Positions 25,402-33,447 of a stretch of DNA of 52,632 nucleotides are shown one piece after another. Each line of letters opens with the position of its first letter. The stretch's first letter is position 1. The position numbers were made by a program, and so were the translations under genes. The DNA is taken from positions 1 to 52,632 of the forward strand of contig CAYNEI010000015.1 in the NCBI GenBank assembly GCA_964396185.1. The letters run 5' to 3'. The notes under the pieces were generated by a model. It had not been told where the DNA came from, ran no database searches, and saw only the letters and a program-made list of their open reading frames with translations. This stretch comes from CAYNEI01 sp964396185 (GTDB taxonomy: Archaea > Thermoplasmatota > SW-10-69-26).

Positions 25402-26482
25402 GGCCTCTCATCCTCTTGAGCATGAACAGGTCCATGAGCGCGCAGGCCAGGGTGGCCTCCACCACGGGCACAGCACGGGGGAGGATGCAGGGGTCGTGGC
25501 GGCCCTCGACGCGCAGGGTGGCGTGTTCGCCGGTGACCAGATCGATGGTGGACTGCTCGCGCCCGATGCTGGTGGGCGGCTTGAAGGCCACCTCGACGCT
25601 TAGCGGGCCTCCGCTGGTGATGCCGCCGAACATGCCGCCGCCGCTGTTCTGTTCGGTGGTGATGCGGCCTGCCTGGTCCCAGGCCCAGGGGTCGTTGTGC
25701 TGGCTGCCGGTCATCTCGGTGGCTTGGAAGCCGCGGCCGAATTGGACGCCCTTGGTGGCCGGCAGGCTCATCATGGCGTGCGCCACGACGGCCTCGACCT
25801 TCTGGAAGAGCGGCTCGCCCAGGCCTGCTGGCAGGCCCTCGGCCAAGCACTGCACCGTGCCGCCCAGGCTGTCCTCGGCTTGCTTGGCTGCGAGGATCGC
25901 TTGCTCCATCTCGGCGGCTTGCTCGGGGTAGGCACACCGCACGGGGGAGTCATCGACGTGCGCGCGGATCGTGGCGACATCAGGGGCGGGGGGGGTCTGG
26001 ATCGTGCCCACCTTGCGCACATGACCAGCGATCTCCACGCCTCGGTGGGCCAGGGCCTTGAGGGCGAGTGCGCCGGCCATGACGAGGCCCGCGGTGAGCC
26101 GGCCGCTGAACATGCCGCCGCCTCGGTGGTCGTTGTGGTCGGCGAAGAGCACGCGGGCGGTGAGATCAGCGTGGCCGGGGCGGGGGGTGGTTTGGAAGGC
26201 CTCGTATTTCGAGGAGTCCGTGTCCTTGTTGTGGATGACCATGAGCACCGGGGCCCCGGTGGTCACGCCATCCTTGACACCGGAGAGGAGCTGGCATCGG
26301 TCGGCTTCGCTGCGCGGCGTGGTGATATCGCTTTGACCTGGGCGTCGGCGGTTGAGCGCGGGCTGGATGTCGTCGAGGCTGAACGGGATGCCGGCTGGTA
26401 CCCCGTCCACGACGGTGCCGACCACTTGGCCGTGGCTCTCGCCGAAGAGCGTCACTTGGTAGCCGTGGCCCAGCGTGTTCAT
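25388..26482 (-). CDS. aroC: Chorismate synthase
   Basis: The protein has 364 residues from the ATG at 26482, whose ATGA overlaps the EPSP synthase stop. Family signatures are clear: GESHGQVVGTVVDGVPAG, RRRPGQSDITTPR, SSKYEAFQTTPRPGHADLTA, and the flavin region HNDHRGGGMFSGRLTAGLVMAG. It eliminates phosphate from 5-enolpyruvylshikimate-3-phosphate to give chorismate and needs reduced FMN. Length is typical. The middle of the operon is tightly packed on both sides. Confidence 0.96.
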   Translation of the reverse strand: MNTLGHGYQVTLFGESHGQVVGTVVDGVPAGIPFSLDDIQPALNRRRPGQSDITTPRSEADRCQLLSGVKDGVTTGAPVLMVIHNKDTDSSKYEAFQTTPRPGHADLTARVLFADHNDHRGGGMFSGRLTAGLVMAGALALKALAHRGVEIAGHVRKVGTIQTPPAPDVATIRAHVDDSPVRCAYPEQAAEMEQAILAAKQAEDSLGGTVQCLAEGLPAGLGEPLFQKVEAVVAHAMMSLPATKGVQFGRGFQATEMTGSQHNDPWAWDQAGRITTEQNSGGGMFGGITSGGPLSVEVAFKPPTSIGREQSTIDLVTGEHATLRVEGRHDPCILPRAVPVVEATLACALMDLFMLKRMRGHGRA

Positions 26483-27750
26483 GAGGTAGCCTCCTGGCTG
26501 CGCTCGAGCTTGGCGCCGAGGTGTGTGAGCTGCTGGAGGAAGGCAGGGTAAGAGACGGCGTGCGCGTCGTCGGGGCCCTGGATGGTCACGGGGCCATCGG
26601 CCACGAGGCCCGCGATGGCGAAGGCCATCTGGATGCGGTGGTCGCCGTGGCTCTCGACCGTGCCGGATGCGATGGGGCCTCCGGTGATGGTGGCGCCGTC
26701 GTCGTGGGCTTGGGCGTCGATGCCGAGCGCGGTGAGCCCGTCGACCATGGCCGCGATGCGGTCGGACTCCTTGTCCTTGAGATGAGGGGCGCCATGGAAG
26801 GTGGAGGTGCCAGGACAGCAGGCGGCCAGCACGGCCAGCGGCGGGAACAGATCGGGGTTGTCTGCGAGGTCGACCTTGGCCGGGGTGAGGCTCGTGCTCT
26901 GGACGGCGAGCGTGTCTCTCTCGCGTTGGATCTCGACGCCGAAGCCCTCCAGGATCTCGACCACGGCCTCATCGCCCTGCCCGGAGTCGGGGGGGAGGTT
27001 GGTGACTGTGATCGCGCTGCCGGTGATCGCACCCGTGACGAGCGGGAAGGCGGCACCGCTGTAGTCGCCGGGGACGTGCACGCGCACGGGCTCAAGCGGC
27101 TGGGGGTCGACGACGAAGGCGTTCTGGGTTCCCTCGACCTGGACGCCAGCCTCTTGGAGCATGCGGATGGTGAGGTCCACGTAGGGGGCCGATCGGAGAG
27201 GTGTCGTGAGCTCGAGGGTGAGCCCGTCGGGCAGGTTGGGTGCGGCAAGCAGGAGCGCGCTGATGAACTGGCTGGAGACATCCCCTGGGAGCTTGGCGGC
27301 GTCCCCGGTGATGGGGCCCGTGAGCTCGACAGGCGGTCGTCCGTCCTCGCCCAGGCACGTTGCTTCGGCGCCGAGCTGGGTGAGGGCGTCGACCAGCGGG
27401 CCCATGGGGCGTTGGTTGAGCGATGTGTCCCCGGAGAGGCGTGAGGTGCCTGGGGAGAGGGCGGCCAGGGCCGTGGCCAGGCGCAGGGTGGTGCCGCTGT
27501 TGGCGGCATCGATGGTGGCGGCCTGGCGCTGAGGCGCGCCGAGCACCGCCTCGGTCTGGGTGGCCACGGCCTTGCAGCCAAGGGCCTGGACGGCGCGTAG
27601 GCTGGCCAGGGTGTCCTTGCTCCACAGGGGGTCGTGCACCGTGCCACCGCGGCCGGAGAGCCCGAGGAACAGCGCGCGGTGGGTGACCGACTTGCTCGGT
27701 GGCGCGGCGACAGCGCCCTCGACGGTGCTGGGATGGATGGTGAGGCTCAC
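26479..27750 (-). CDS. aroA: 3-phosphoshikimate 1-carboxyvinyltransferase (EPSP synthase)
   Basis: The protein has 423 residues from the GTG at 27750; GTGA overlaps the shikimate kinase stop, so translation is probably coupled. Motifs: APPSKSVTHRALFLG (PEP/shikimate-phosphate binding), DAANSGTTLRLATALAAL (glyphosate-loop region), DVSSQFISALLLAAP and HLKDKESDRIAAM. It joins PEP to shikimate 3-phosphate. Ending ATGA overlaps aroC. Start choice is supported by the four-base overlap. Confidence 0.96.
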   Translation of the reverse strand: MSLTIHPSTVEGAVAAPPSKSVTHRALFLGLSGRGGTVHDPLWSKDTLASLRAVQALGCKAVATQTEAVLGAPQRQAATIDAANSGTTLRLATALAALSPGTSRLSGDTSLNQRPMGPLVDALTQLGAEATCLGEDGRPPVELTGPITGDAAKLPGDVSSQFISALLLAAPNLPDGLTLELTTPLRSAPYVDLTIRMLQEAGVQVEGTQNAFVVDPQPLEPVRVHVPGDYSGAAFPLVTGAITGSAITVTNLPPDSGQGDEAVVEILEGFGVEIQRERDTLAVQSTSLTPAKVDLADNPDLFPPLAVLAACCPGTSTFHGAPHLKDKESDRIAAMVDGLTALGIDAQAHDDGATITGGPIASGTVESHGDHRIQMAFAIAGLVADGPVTIQGPDDAHAVSYPAFLQQLTHLGAKLERSQEATS

Positions 27751-28610
27751 GCGATCACTCCAGGGGAGGCGGCGTTGGTGGTTCGAGTGGCGAGCACGGT
27801 GGCGGTGTAAGGTTGCCAGGCCTGCCGGACAGCGGTGGTCGCATCTTCGGGGGAGACGGCTGCCACGGCGGGACCGGTACCGCTGGTGCCGGCCGCCACA
27901 GCACCGGCAGCCATGGCACGATAGATGGGATCTGTGGGGTCGTCCAGCACAGCAGCCACGCCCAGACCGTTGAGGGTCATCGCTAAGGCCCATGCGTCGT
28001 CATCGACGAGCTCGAGGCAGTGGTCGGCGAGCTGGGCCATGCGCGAGAGATCCCCGGTCTCGGCCGTGTAGCGTCGCCGTTCAGGCACCAGGAGGAGCAC
28101 GGGGAGGCAGGCGTCAAGACCTTTTCGCTTGACCACCCGGTCCTCGAGGTTGTTCGTGACCACCAGGCCGCCGAGCAGGGAGGCGGCGGCGTCGTCCAAC
28201 GCTCCGGTGATGGTCACCTCGGCCCGGCGCGCGGCCTCGACGGCGAGCTGGAGCACGAGATCGGCCTCGGCGGGTTCGTCCAGGGCGTCGAGCAGGGCCA
28301 GGGTGATGGCGTTGGCGGCCACGCTGGAGGACTTGAGCCCGCAAGCGATGGGGATCTGGGAGCGCGTGCGTACACTGCCGCTGAGCGGGGTGCCCAGGTG
28401 GTCGGCCACCGTGGCCACGCACGCGCGGGCTAGGCTGGGATCCTCGGCTTCGCTCTCCCCGATGGTGACCGTCACGGGGTCGTCGGTGCGGTCGATCTCC
28501 ACGTTGGCTGTGGTGGAGAGCTCCAGCCCGATGGCTGCACCGTGGCCGGTGGGGATGGCGTTGACCGCTGTGAGCGCACCGTGGGCCTGGCCGGTGCCTT
28601 CCAGGCTCAT
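27747..28610 (-). CDS. Archaeal shikimate kinase (GHMP family)
   Basis: The protein has 287 residues from the ATG at 28610. It belongs to the GHMP kinase superfamily: ALTAVNAIPTGHGAAIGLEL near the start, the ATP-binding PIACGLKSSSVAANAITLAL at about residues 86-105, and GTSGTGPAVAAV near the C-terminus. This is the non-orthologous archaeal replacement of bacterial AroK. It phosphorylates shikimate at the 3-hydroxyl. The ATG overlaps the stop of the AroD-AroE gene, and the stop overlaps the aroA start, so placement in the pathway is unambiguous. Confidence 0.94.
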   Translation of the reverse strand: MSLEGTGQAHGALTAVNAIPTGHGAAIGLELSTTANVEIDRTDDPVTVTIGESEAEDPSLARACVATVADHLGTPLSGSVRTRSQIPIACGLKSSSVAANAITLALLDALDEPAEADLVLQLAVEAARRAEVTITGALDDAAASLLGGLVVTNNLEDRVVKRKGLDACLPVLLLVPERRRYTAETGDLSRMAQLADHCLELVDDDAWALAMTLNGLGVAAVLDDPTDPIYRAMAAGAVAAGTSGTGPAVAAVSPEDATTAVRQAWQPYTATVLATRTTNAASPGVIA

Positions 28611-30091
28611 GGGGCCTCCCGGGCGAAGCGTAGCTCGAGCTCCCCGGTACGCGCCGCGCACGACATGACGCCGAGCAGCTCGTCGTCGGCGGCGAGATCG
28701 AGCCAGAACCGCAGCGCAAGATCGCCCTGGTGGACCAGCAGGTCCAGGCCGTCCAGGGCGCGCGTGCCTGCCAGCTCGGCGCGGCGGGCGAGCTCGGCGC
28801 GGCCGGGGCCGTAGGTGGCATCGAAGACGACAGCCCGGGCCAGGGCCTCTTGGCTGATGGGTGGGTCCACGGGGGTGGCGTTGAACAGGACCGCGCCCTC
28901 GGCGAGCACCGCATCGAGGGTGTCCTGTTCGAGGGCCACGATCTCGGCACCGAGCTCGCTGGCCAGCGCCTCGGCCTTCCCTGGGGTTCGGTTGGCGATG
29001 GTGAGCTCGGCGCCAGCGTCGGTGAAGGCATGGGCGCAGGCGCGCGCGGTGCCGCCGGCACCGATGAGCAGCGTGGGCCGCTCGGAGAGGGTCTCTGCGC
29101 GGGCTTGGAGGGCGTGGAGGGCACCGAGGCCGTCGGTGTTGTGGCCGACGATCTCGTCGCCGCGGAAGTGGAAGGCGTTGACCGCTCGGCACGTCTCGGC
29201 TGCGGGCTGGACCCGGTCGCAGAGCTCGAAGACCGCGCCCTTGTGGGGTGCGGTGACGTTGCCGCCAGCCACGTTCATGAGCCGCAGCCCCTCGAAGGCG
29301 AGCTTGAGATCCCCTGGTGGGACGTCGATGAGCCGGTAGCGGGCACCCTCGCCCAGCCAGCTGAACGCGGCGTTCTGCATGCGCGGTGAGAGGGAGTGGC
29401 CCACAGGGTGGCCGAGCAGCACGAAGTCCTGGAAGCCCTCGGGTGGGGGTGGCTGGCGGGGGAGGTGGCGTTGGAGGTGGACCGGGAGCTGGCCGGGGAT
29501 GCGTGCGCGTCCGGGGGCGGTGTAGACCAGCGCCATGCCCAGGGGGCCGGCCGTGGCGCGCACGGCGGCATCCCCGATGCCCATGACGGTGAACGGCGTG
29601 CCGAGGCTCGGGGCGCGGCGTGCGATGTGGAAGAGGTCCTCGACGTCGCCAGGCGAGCGGGTCTGGGTGGCCAGCTTGACGATGTCGGCTCGGTCCCGCA
29701 TGGTCTCAAGCAGCGCGATGCCCTCGTCGGGCGACGGCGTGGCGTCGAGGTCGTGGTGGCTGACGATCACGCGGGTGGCTTGGGTCAGGGCGCGCTGGGT
29801 GAGCTCGGCGCGGAAGGGGGCGTCGTGCTCGATGTCGACGAACGCCGCGCCTGCGTCCATGGCCGCACGCAGACGCTCGGCCCGAGCCTCGTCATCGAGA
29901 TCGATCGAGGCACCGTCAGTGGCGCGCCGACAGCTCGCCACGACGGGGTGGCCGGCGGCATCCACGGCGCTCTCGACCGCCTCGGGTGCCAGTTGCTCGA
30001 GGCGGATCTCGAGGAGATCGCAGGGGAGGGCATGGGTGCCGGCCACGTCGCCGGGCGCATCTGGGATGAGCGTGGTGACGATGAGGACCAC
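28607..30091 (-). CDS. aroDE: Type I 3-dehydroquinate dehydratase fused to shikimate dehydrogenase
   Basis: The protein has 494 residues from the GTG at 30091, preceded by GGAGGT at ideal spacing. Residues 1 to about 220 form the type I dehydroquinase barrel, with the catalytic His in IVSHHDLDATPS (112-113) and Schiff-base Lys139 in IVKLATQTRS. Residues from about 224 form AroE: LLGHPVGHSLSPRMQNAAF, NVTAPHKGAV with the catalytic Lys, then the NADP loop GAGGTARACAHAF. One polypeptide therefore dehydrates dehydroquinate and reduces dehydroshikimate to shikimate. The same domain order occurs in plants and some bacteria. It starts 1 base after the upstream gene's stop. Confidence 0.95.
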   Translation of the reverse strand: MVLIVTTLIPDAPGDVAGTHALPCDLLEIRLEQLAPEAVESAVDAAGHPVVASCRRATDGASIDLDDEARAERLRAAMDAGAAFVDIEHDAPFRAELTQRALTQATRVIVSHHDLDATPSPDEGIALLETMRDRADIVKLATQTRSPGDVEDLFHIARRAPSLGTPFTVMGIGDAAVRATAGPLGMALVYTAPGRARIPGQLPVHLQRHLPRQPPPPEGFQDFVLLGHPVGHSLSPRMQNAAFSWLGEGARYRLIDVPPGDLKLAFEGLRLMNVAGGNVTAPHKGAVFELCDRVQPAAETCRAVNAFHFRGDEIVGHNTDGLGALHALQARAETLSERPTLLIGAGGTARACAHAFTDAGAELTIANRTPGKAEALASELGAEIVALEQDTLDAVLAEGAVLFNATPVDPPISQEALARAVVFDATYGPGRAELARRAELAGTRALDGLDLLVHQGDLALRFWLDLAADDELLGVMSCAARTGELELRFAREAP

Positions 30092-30092
30092 G

Positions 30093-31112
30093 TCAGACCT
30101 CCGTGACGGTCTCCTCGATGGCTGTGCCGAAGTGGCGCCCGCCCCCGTGGGCGAGGTGGACGAGCACGGTGTCGCCAGGGGCGAGCTCGCTGATGCTCGT
30201 GGGCCCATCAGGGGTGATCAGCCGGATGGTCTCAGCGTTCTGGAGCACGGCGGTACCCTCGGCCTCACCGGCGCGGAGATGGACGAGCAGCATGGGTCGG
30301 CGTTCCACCTTGGCGCGACCGGTGATGATGCGGCGCGTCGCACCGTCGCGGTTCACGGCGACCAGGGGCACGCCGGCGGCCACCTCGCTGAGGTACTTGG
30401 TCGTGTCCTCGGGCCCGAGCACGTAGGCGTGCACCGCACCGGCGTTGACGCGGAAGGGGCGCGAGGCGACGTAGCCGGCCTCGCTGGCCTCGCTGGCCAC
30501 GAGCACCAGGAAGCTGGAGGTCGAGCCAACGAGCAGACCCTCGTCGGGCTGGAGCAGGCTGGTGGTGTCCACGCAGACCCGATCCCCCATGCCGGCGTCC
30601 TTGATGGCGGTGATCTCGGCTTCGACGAGGTCCATGCTGGCGCCTGTGGCCTCGTTGAGACGCTTGGCCACAGCGTGGACCGTGGCTGGGTCACCGGTCG
30701 CGAGCAGCAGGCCGTGCACGCCGGTCTCCAGGGTGGTCAGCGCAAGCTCGGCGTCCTCGGTGGTCTCGATCCAGGCGAAGAGCTTCGTGGAGGTGCCCTG
30801 GGTCCAGGCGATCAGGTTCTCCAGGGGGATGATGGTCCAGTCCTCGGCACGTACGACCAGGACGTCCACCTCTCCCAGGAGCTTGCGGGCCTGCTCCTGG
30901 TCGCTTGGCGTGGAGATCGAGGCGATGCGCGCGGTGCGATCCGAGAGCTCGATGACCTCCCCGTCCAGGGTGGCCAGGGGGACCCGGCCCACGGTCTCGA
31001 CCTGGGAGCGCTCGTCCGCGGTGGCCACCACAGCGCTTGCGCCGGCCTCCAGGGCTGCGCCGGCGACTTGGTCGAGCTGGCCGGTGGGTCTGACCCAGAG
31101 CTCGCGGGTCAT
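30093..31112 (-). CDS. aroB': 3-dehydroquinate synthase II (archaeal, NAD-dependent)
   Basis: The protein has 339 residues from the ATG at 31112, whose ATGA overlaps the ADH synthase stop. Recognisable stretches of the archaeal family include IIPLENLIAW, GSTSSFLVLVASE, FRVNAGAVHAYVLGP and SEVAAGVPLVAVNRDG. It oxidatively deaminates and cyclises 2-amino-3,7-dideoxy-D-threo-hept-6-ulosonate to 3-dehydroquinate, replacing bacterial AroB. Length matches the family. It is the second gene of the aromatic operon. Confidence 0.95.
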   Translation of the reverse strand: MTRELWVRPTGQLDQVAGAALEAGASAVVATADERSQVETVGRVPLATLDGEVIELSDRTARIASISTPSDQEQARKLLGEVDVLVVRAEDWTIIPLENLIAWTQGTSTKLFAWIETTEDAELALTTLETGVHGLLLATGDPATVHAVAKRLNEATGASMDLVEAEITAIKDAGMGDRVCVDTTSLLQPDEGLLVGSTSSFLVLVASEASEAGYVASRPFRVNAGAVHAYVLGPEDTTKYLSEVAAGVPLVAVNRDGATRRIITGRAKVERRPMLLVHLRAGEAEGTAVLQNAETIRLITPDGPTSISELAPGDTVLVHLAHGGGRHFGTAIEETVTEV

Positions 31113-31906
31113 GGCACGGGCCCCGCCGTCTCTAGGGTGTCCGGGACGCTGGCTCCCTCCAGGATGATGCGGCGCATGGCTTGCACCACGCGGGTCGGGT
31201 CGTCGGCTTGGAAGGCGTTGCGGCCGATGCTCACCCCGCTTGCACCGGCCTCGATGGCGCCGGCGACCATCTCGAGCAGTTCCTGGACGGTGTCGACCTT
31301 TGGGCCGCCGCTGATCACGATGGGCACCGGGCAGCCGTCCACGACGGTGCGGAAGCTGTCGACGTCGCCCGTGTAGGGGCATTTCACGAGATCCGCGCCC
31401 AGCTCGGCACCCAGCCGGGCCACGTGCGCGACGAGCTCAGTCGCATGCGGGTCCTCGATGGCCGGGCCGCGGGGGTACATCATGGCCATCAGCGGCATGC
31501 CCCACTCGTTGCAAGCGCGCGAGACGGCGCCGAGGTCCTCGACCATGCGGGACTCGGTGGTCGCGCCCACGTTGACATGCACGCTGATCCCATCCGCACC
31601 CAGCCGGACGGCTTCCTCGACGGAGCCGACCAGGCGCTTGTCGTTGGAGTCGGGGTTGAGCGAGGTCGAGGCGCTGAGATGCACGATCAGGCCGGTATCA
31701 CCCAGCGCAGGCGCGATGGCGGGCACCAGCCCCTTGTGCACCACGACAGCGGTGGCGCCGCCGCGGCTGGCGCGATCAACCGCGGCCGAGGGGCTCTCGA
31801 GGCCAGCGATCGGCCCCCCCGAGACCCCGTGGTCCATGGGGATGATCACGGCGCGCCCGGAGGGGGCGATGCGCCGGAGACGGAGACCGATGCCAGGGTG
31901 GGTCAT
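31109..31906 (-). CDS. aroA': ADH synthase (2-amino-3,7-dideoxy-D-threo-hept-6-ulosonate synthase), DhnA-type aldolase
   Basis: The protein has 265 residues from the ATG at 31906. It is a class I aldolase TIM barrel with PMDHG (Asp25), MMYPRG (Tyr144) and the Schiff-base Lys175 in LVKCPYTGD, plus the phosphate loop ISGGPKVDT and ASGVSIGRNAF. A DhnA-type fructose-bisphosphate aldolase is the alternative, but the next gene is DHQ synthase II, so ADH synthase is preferred. It condenses 6-deoxy-5-ketofructose-1-phosphate with aspartate semialdehyde. It is the first gene of the nine-gene operon and is apparently leaderless: CTTAAAT lies about 26 bases upstream of the ATG. Confidence 0.93.
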   Translation of the reverse strand: MTHPGIGLRLRRIAPSGRAVIIPMDHGVSGGPIAGLESPSAAVDRASRGGATAVVVHKGLVPAIAPALGDTGLIVHLSASTSLNPDSNDKRLVGSVEEAVRLGADGISVHVNVGATTESRMVEDLGAVSRACNEWGMPLMAMMYPRGPAIEDPHATELVAHVARLGAELGADLVKCPYTGDVDSFRTVVDGCPVPIVISGGPKVDTVQELLEMVAGAIEAGASGVSIGRNAFQADDPTRVVQAMRRIILEGASVPDTLETAGPVP

Positions 31907-31927
31907 GGTCGCCGAACACCACCGACC

Positions 31928-31937
31928 GATTTAAGCG
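31928..31937 (-). promoter_or_regulatory. TATA box of the aromatic/aspartate operon
   Basis: On the minus strand this reads CGCTTAAATC. Its centre is 26-28 bases upstream of the ADH synthase ATG at 31906, the classical archaeal box A distance for a leaderless transcript. Confidence 0.75.
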
Positions 31938-31957
31938 TTTGTGTACATTGATGCAGG

Positions 31958-31989
31958 AATCTATCCATCGATGGATTCCTCCGTCCATC
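31958..31989. promoter_or_regulatory. Candidate operator: palindrome ATCCATCGATGGAT with extra half-sites
   Basis: A perfect 14-bp palindrome (31963-31976) lies within the longer imperfect palindrome GGAATCTATCCATCGATGGATTCC. A further TCCATC half-site follows at 31984-31989. It lies between the diverging promoters of the aromatic operon and the HTH-ACT regulator, just upstream of both TATA boxes. The local AT-richness stands out in this GC-rich genome. Confidence 0.6.
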
Positions 31990-31992
31990 AGC

Positions 31993-32018
31993 ATATAAAC
32001 ATTGCTGGGAACATTTAT
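31993..32018 (+). promoter_or_regulatory. TATA boxes of the HTH-ACT regulator
   Basis: CATATAAAC at 31992-32000 and CATTTATG at 32012-32019 are both TATA-like. The second would place transcription start about 9 bases before the ATG at 32049, the first about 27 bases before. Which is used cannot be decided from sequence. Confidence 0.6.
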
Positions 32019-32048
32019 GCCCTTCACTGTGCCTTTCTGTGCATCCGC

Positions 32049-32561
32049 ATGTGGGATCAACTGACCCGGCACTTCTCCAGCTACCCCGCCCAAGGCCGCG
32101 TGGCGCGCCTGCTGCTCGCCCACGGCTTCGCCGTCCACGAAGGCGGCGTGTGGGCCGGCGAGGTTGCCCTCACGGACACCGCCCTGGCCAGGGCCGCCAA
32201 CGTGGACCGCCGGGTCGTCAAGTCCGCTGTCGAGACCATCGAGTCCACGCCAGCGCTCTACGACGTCTTCTCCCGGCTATTACCCACCTGCCACCTCCGC
32301 GATGCAGCGCCTGAGCTCAAGGGAGGTGTGCTGGAGATCGTGCCCACAGACGCCAATCAGCCAGGCATCTTGGCCGGCGTGGCCGAGATCATCGCGCGCA
32401 ACGGGATCAGCGTCCGGCAGGCCATTGTGGACGACCCGGAGCTGACCGAGCAGCCACGGCTGTTCATCATCACGGAGAAGCCGATCCCGCCGGATGTGCT
32501 TCCGGAGGTCCAGGCGGTCGACGGCGTCAAAGAGGTCGTGCTGGGGCGAAGAGAGGACTGA
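32049..32561 (+). CDS. HTH plus ACT-domain regulator of amino acid metabolism (COG2150-like)
   Basis: The protein has 170 residues from the ATG at 32049 (MWDQLTRHFSSYPAQGRVARLLLAHGF); upstream in-frame codons cross the promoters and are not used. Residues about 10-75 form a helix-turn-helix (LARAANVDRRVVKSAVETIE). Residues about 95-170 form an ACT domain (LEIVPTDANQPGILAGVAEIIARNGISVRQAIVDD) with the Gly turn typical of amino acid binding. Archaeal proteins of this type are predicted regulators of amino acid metabolism. Its divergence from the aromatic/aspartate operon makes feedback control of that operon by an aromatic or aspartate-family amino acid the natural inference. Confidence 0.88.
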   Translation: MWDQLTRHFSSYPAQGRVARLLLAHGFAVHEGGVWAGEVALTDTALARAANVDRRVVKSAVETIESTPALYDVFSRLLPTCHLRDAAPELKGGVLEIVPTDANQPGILAGVAEIIARNGISVRQAIVDDPELTEQPRLFIITEKPIPPDVLPEVQAVDGVKEVVLGRRED

Positions 32562-32583
32562 ACCAGGGCGATTGGCCCTGGCT

Positions 32584-33447
32584 CTACTGGGCGGCCTTCT
32601 CCTCGGCCTCAGCCTCGGAGGCCTGCTCGCCCTCCACGTCCACATCCGGCATGTCTGCCAGCTGCTTCTCGGCAGGCTTGGCCTCCGTCCAGGTGCTGGC
32701 GAGCAGCTCGACCATGTCGGCCACGATGGCCGGGTCGTCGGTCCACATGGAGACGTCCTCGCCCTTGAACAGGTGGGTGTCGTCCGGGATGTAGTGGGTC
32801 GTAAGAGCCTCTTTGCCGTCGACGATGAAGATGGCTGAGCCCGTGTTCTCGGTGGACCGGTGGCGCACGTCAGCGTAGGCCATGGCCTCCTCGATGTCCA
32901 TGCGGTTGGTGGAGAGCACCGGACAGTGGATGCGGGCCAGCACGCCTTCCGAGACCTTGTCGTGCATCAGCGGGGAGTAGTAGTTGATGCGCAGCGGGGC
33001 GAACGAGGAGCCGTGGAGCCAGACGCTCGTCTCGGCTTGCTCGATCATCTCGAGCATCTTGTTGAGCACGTTCTTGCGGCCCTTGAGCACCCGGAACTTG
33101 CCGGGGCCCTGGATCGTGGGCGCATCGGTGCTCTTCACGAGGTCCTTGAACCGCGTCTTGTCCTCCTTGACCTGCTTGAGGCGATCCTTGAACTTCGCCT
33201 CGAAGCGGTCGAGGTACTCGTCGAAGGCCAGGGGGAGGAACCGCTTGGGTCGCTCCGGGATGACCTCGACCAGCGCCTTCTGGTGAAGATCATCGATGAC
33301 GCCGTAGATCTTCGTGCGGGGAACCCGGGACACATCCGCCACTTCCCGGGCGGTTGCCTCCTCAAGTTCTACAAGCGCAAGGTAAGCTTTCGCTTCGTAT
33401 TCTGTAAGCCCGTACTCCTGGATTGTCTCCAACTCGCCCTCTAGCAC
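32584..33447 (-). CDS. TrmB-family transcriptional regulator
   Basis: The protein has 287 residues from the GTG at 33447, with GGAGG seven bases upstream. Residues 8-75 are the TrmB winged helix (LTEYEAKAYLALVELEEATAREVADVSRVPRTKIYGVIDDL). A coiled-coil linker (KFKDRLKQVKEDKTRFKDL) follows, then a phospholipase-D-like effector domain (LEMIEQAETSVWLHGSSF, SAIFIVDGKEALTTHYIP). The C-terminal 30 residues are acidic and repetitive (EGEQASEAEAEEKAAQ). TrmB proteins usually sense sugars, but this effector domain lacks an obvious sugar-site signature. TATA-like GCTTAGAC near 33486-33493 would give a 15-base leader. Confidence 0.9.
   Translation of the reverse strand: MLEGELETIQEYGLTEYEAKAYLALVELEEATAREVADVSRVPRTKIYGVIDDLHQKALVEVIPERPKRFLPLAFDEYLDRFEAKFKDRLKQVKEDKTRFKDLVKSTDAPTIQGPGKFRVLKGRKNVLNKMLEMIEQAETSVWLHGSSFAPLRINYYSPLMHDKVSEGVLARIHCPVLSTNRMDIEEAMAYADVRHRSTENTGSAIFIVDGKEALTTHYIPDDTHLFKGEDVSMWTDDPAIVADMVELLASTWTEAKPAEKQLADMPDVDVEGEQASEAEAEEKAAQ

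Noticed and set aside
31941..32048. Upstream extension of the HTH-ACT regulator starting MYIDAG
   Set aside because: It would run through two TATA boxes and the candidate operator, and the extra residues have no family resemblance.
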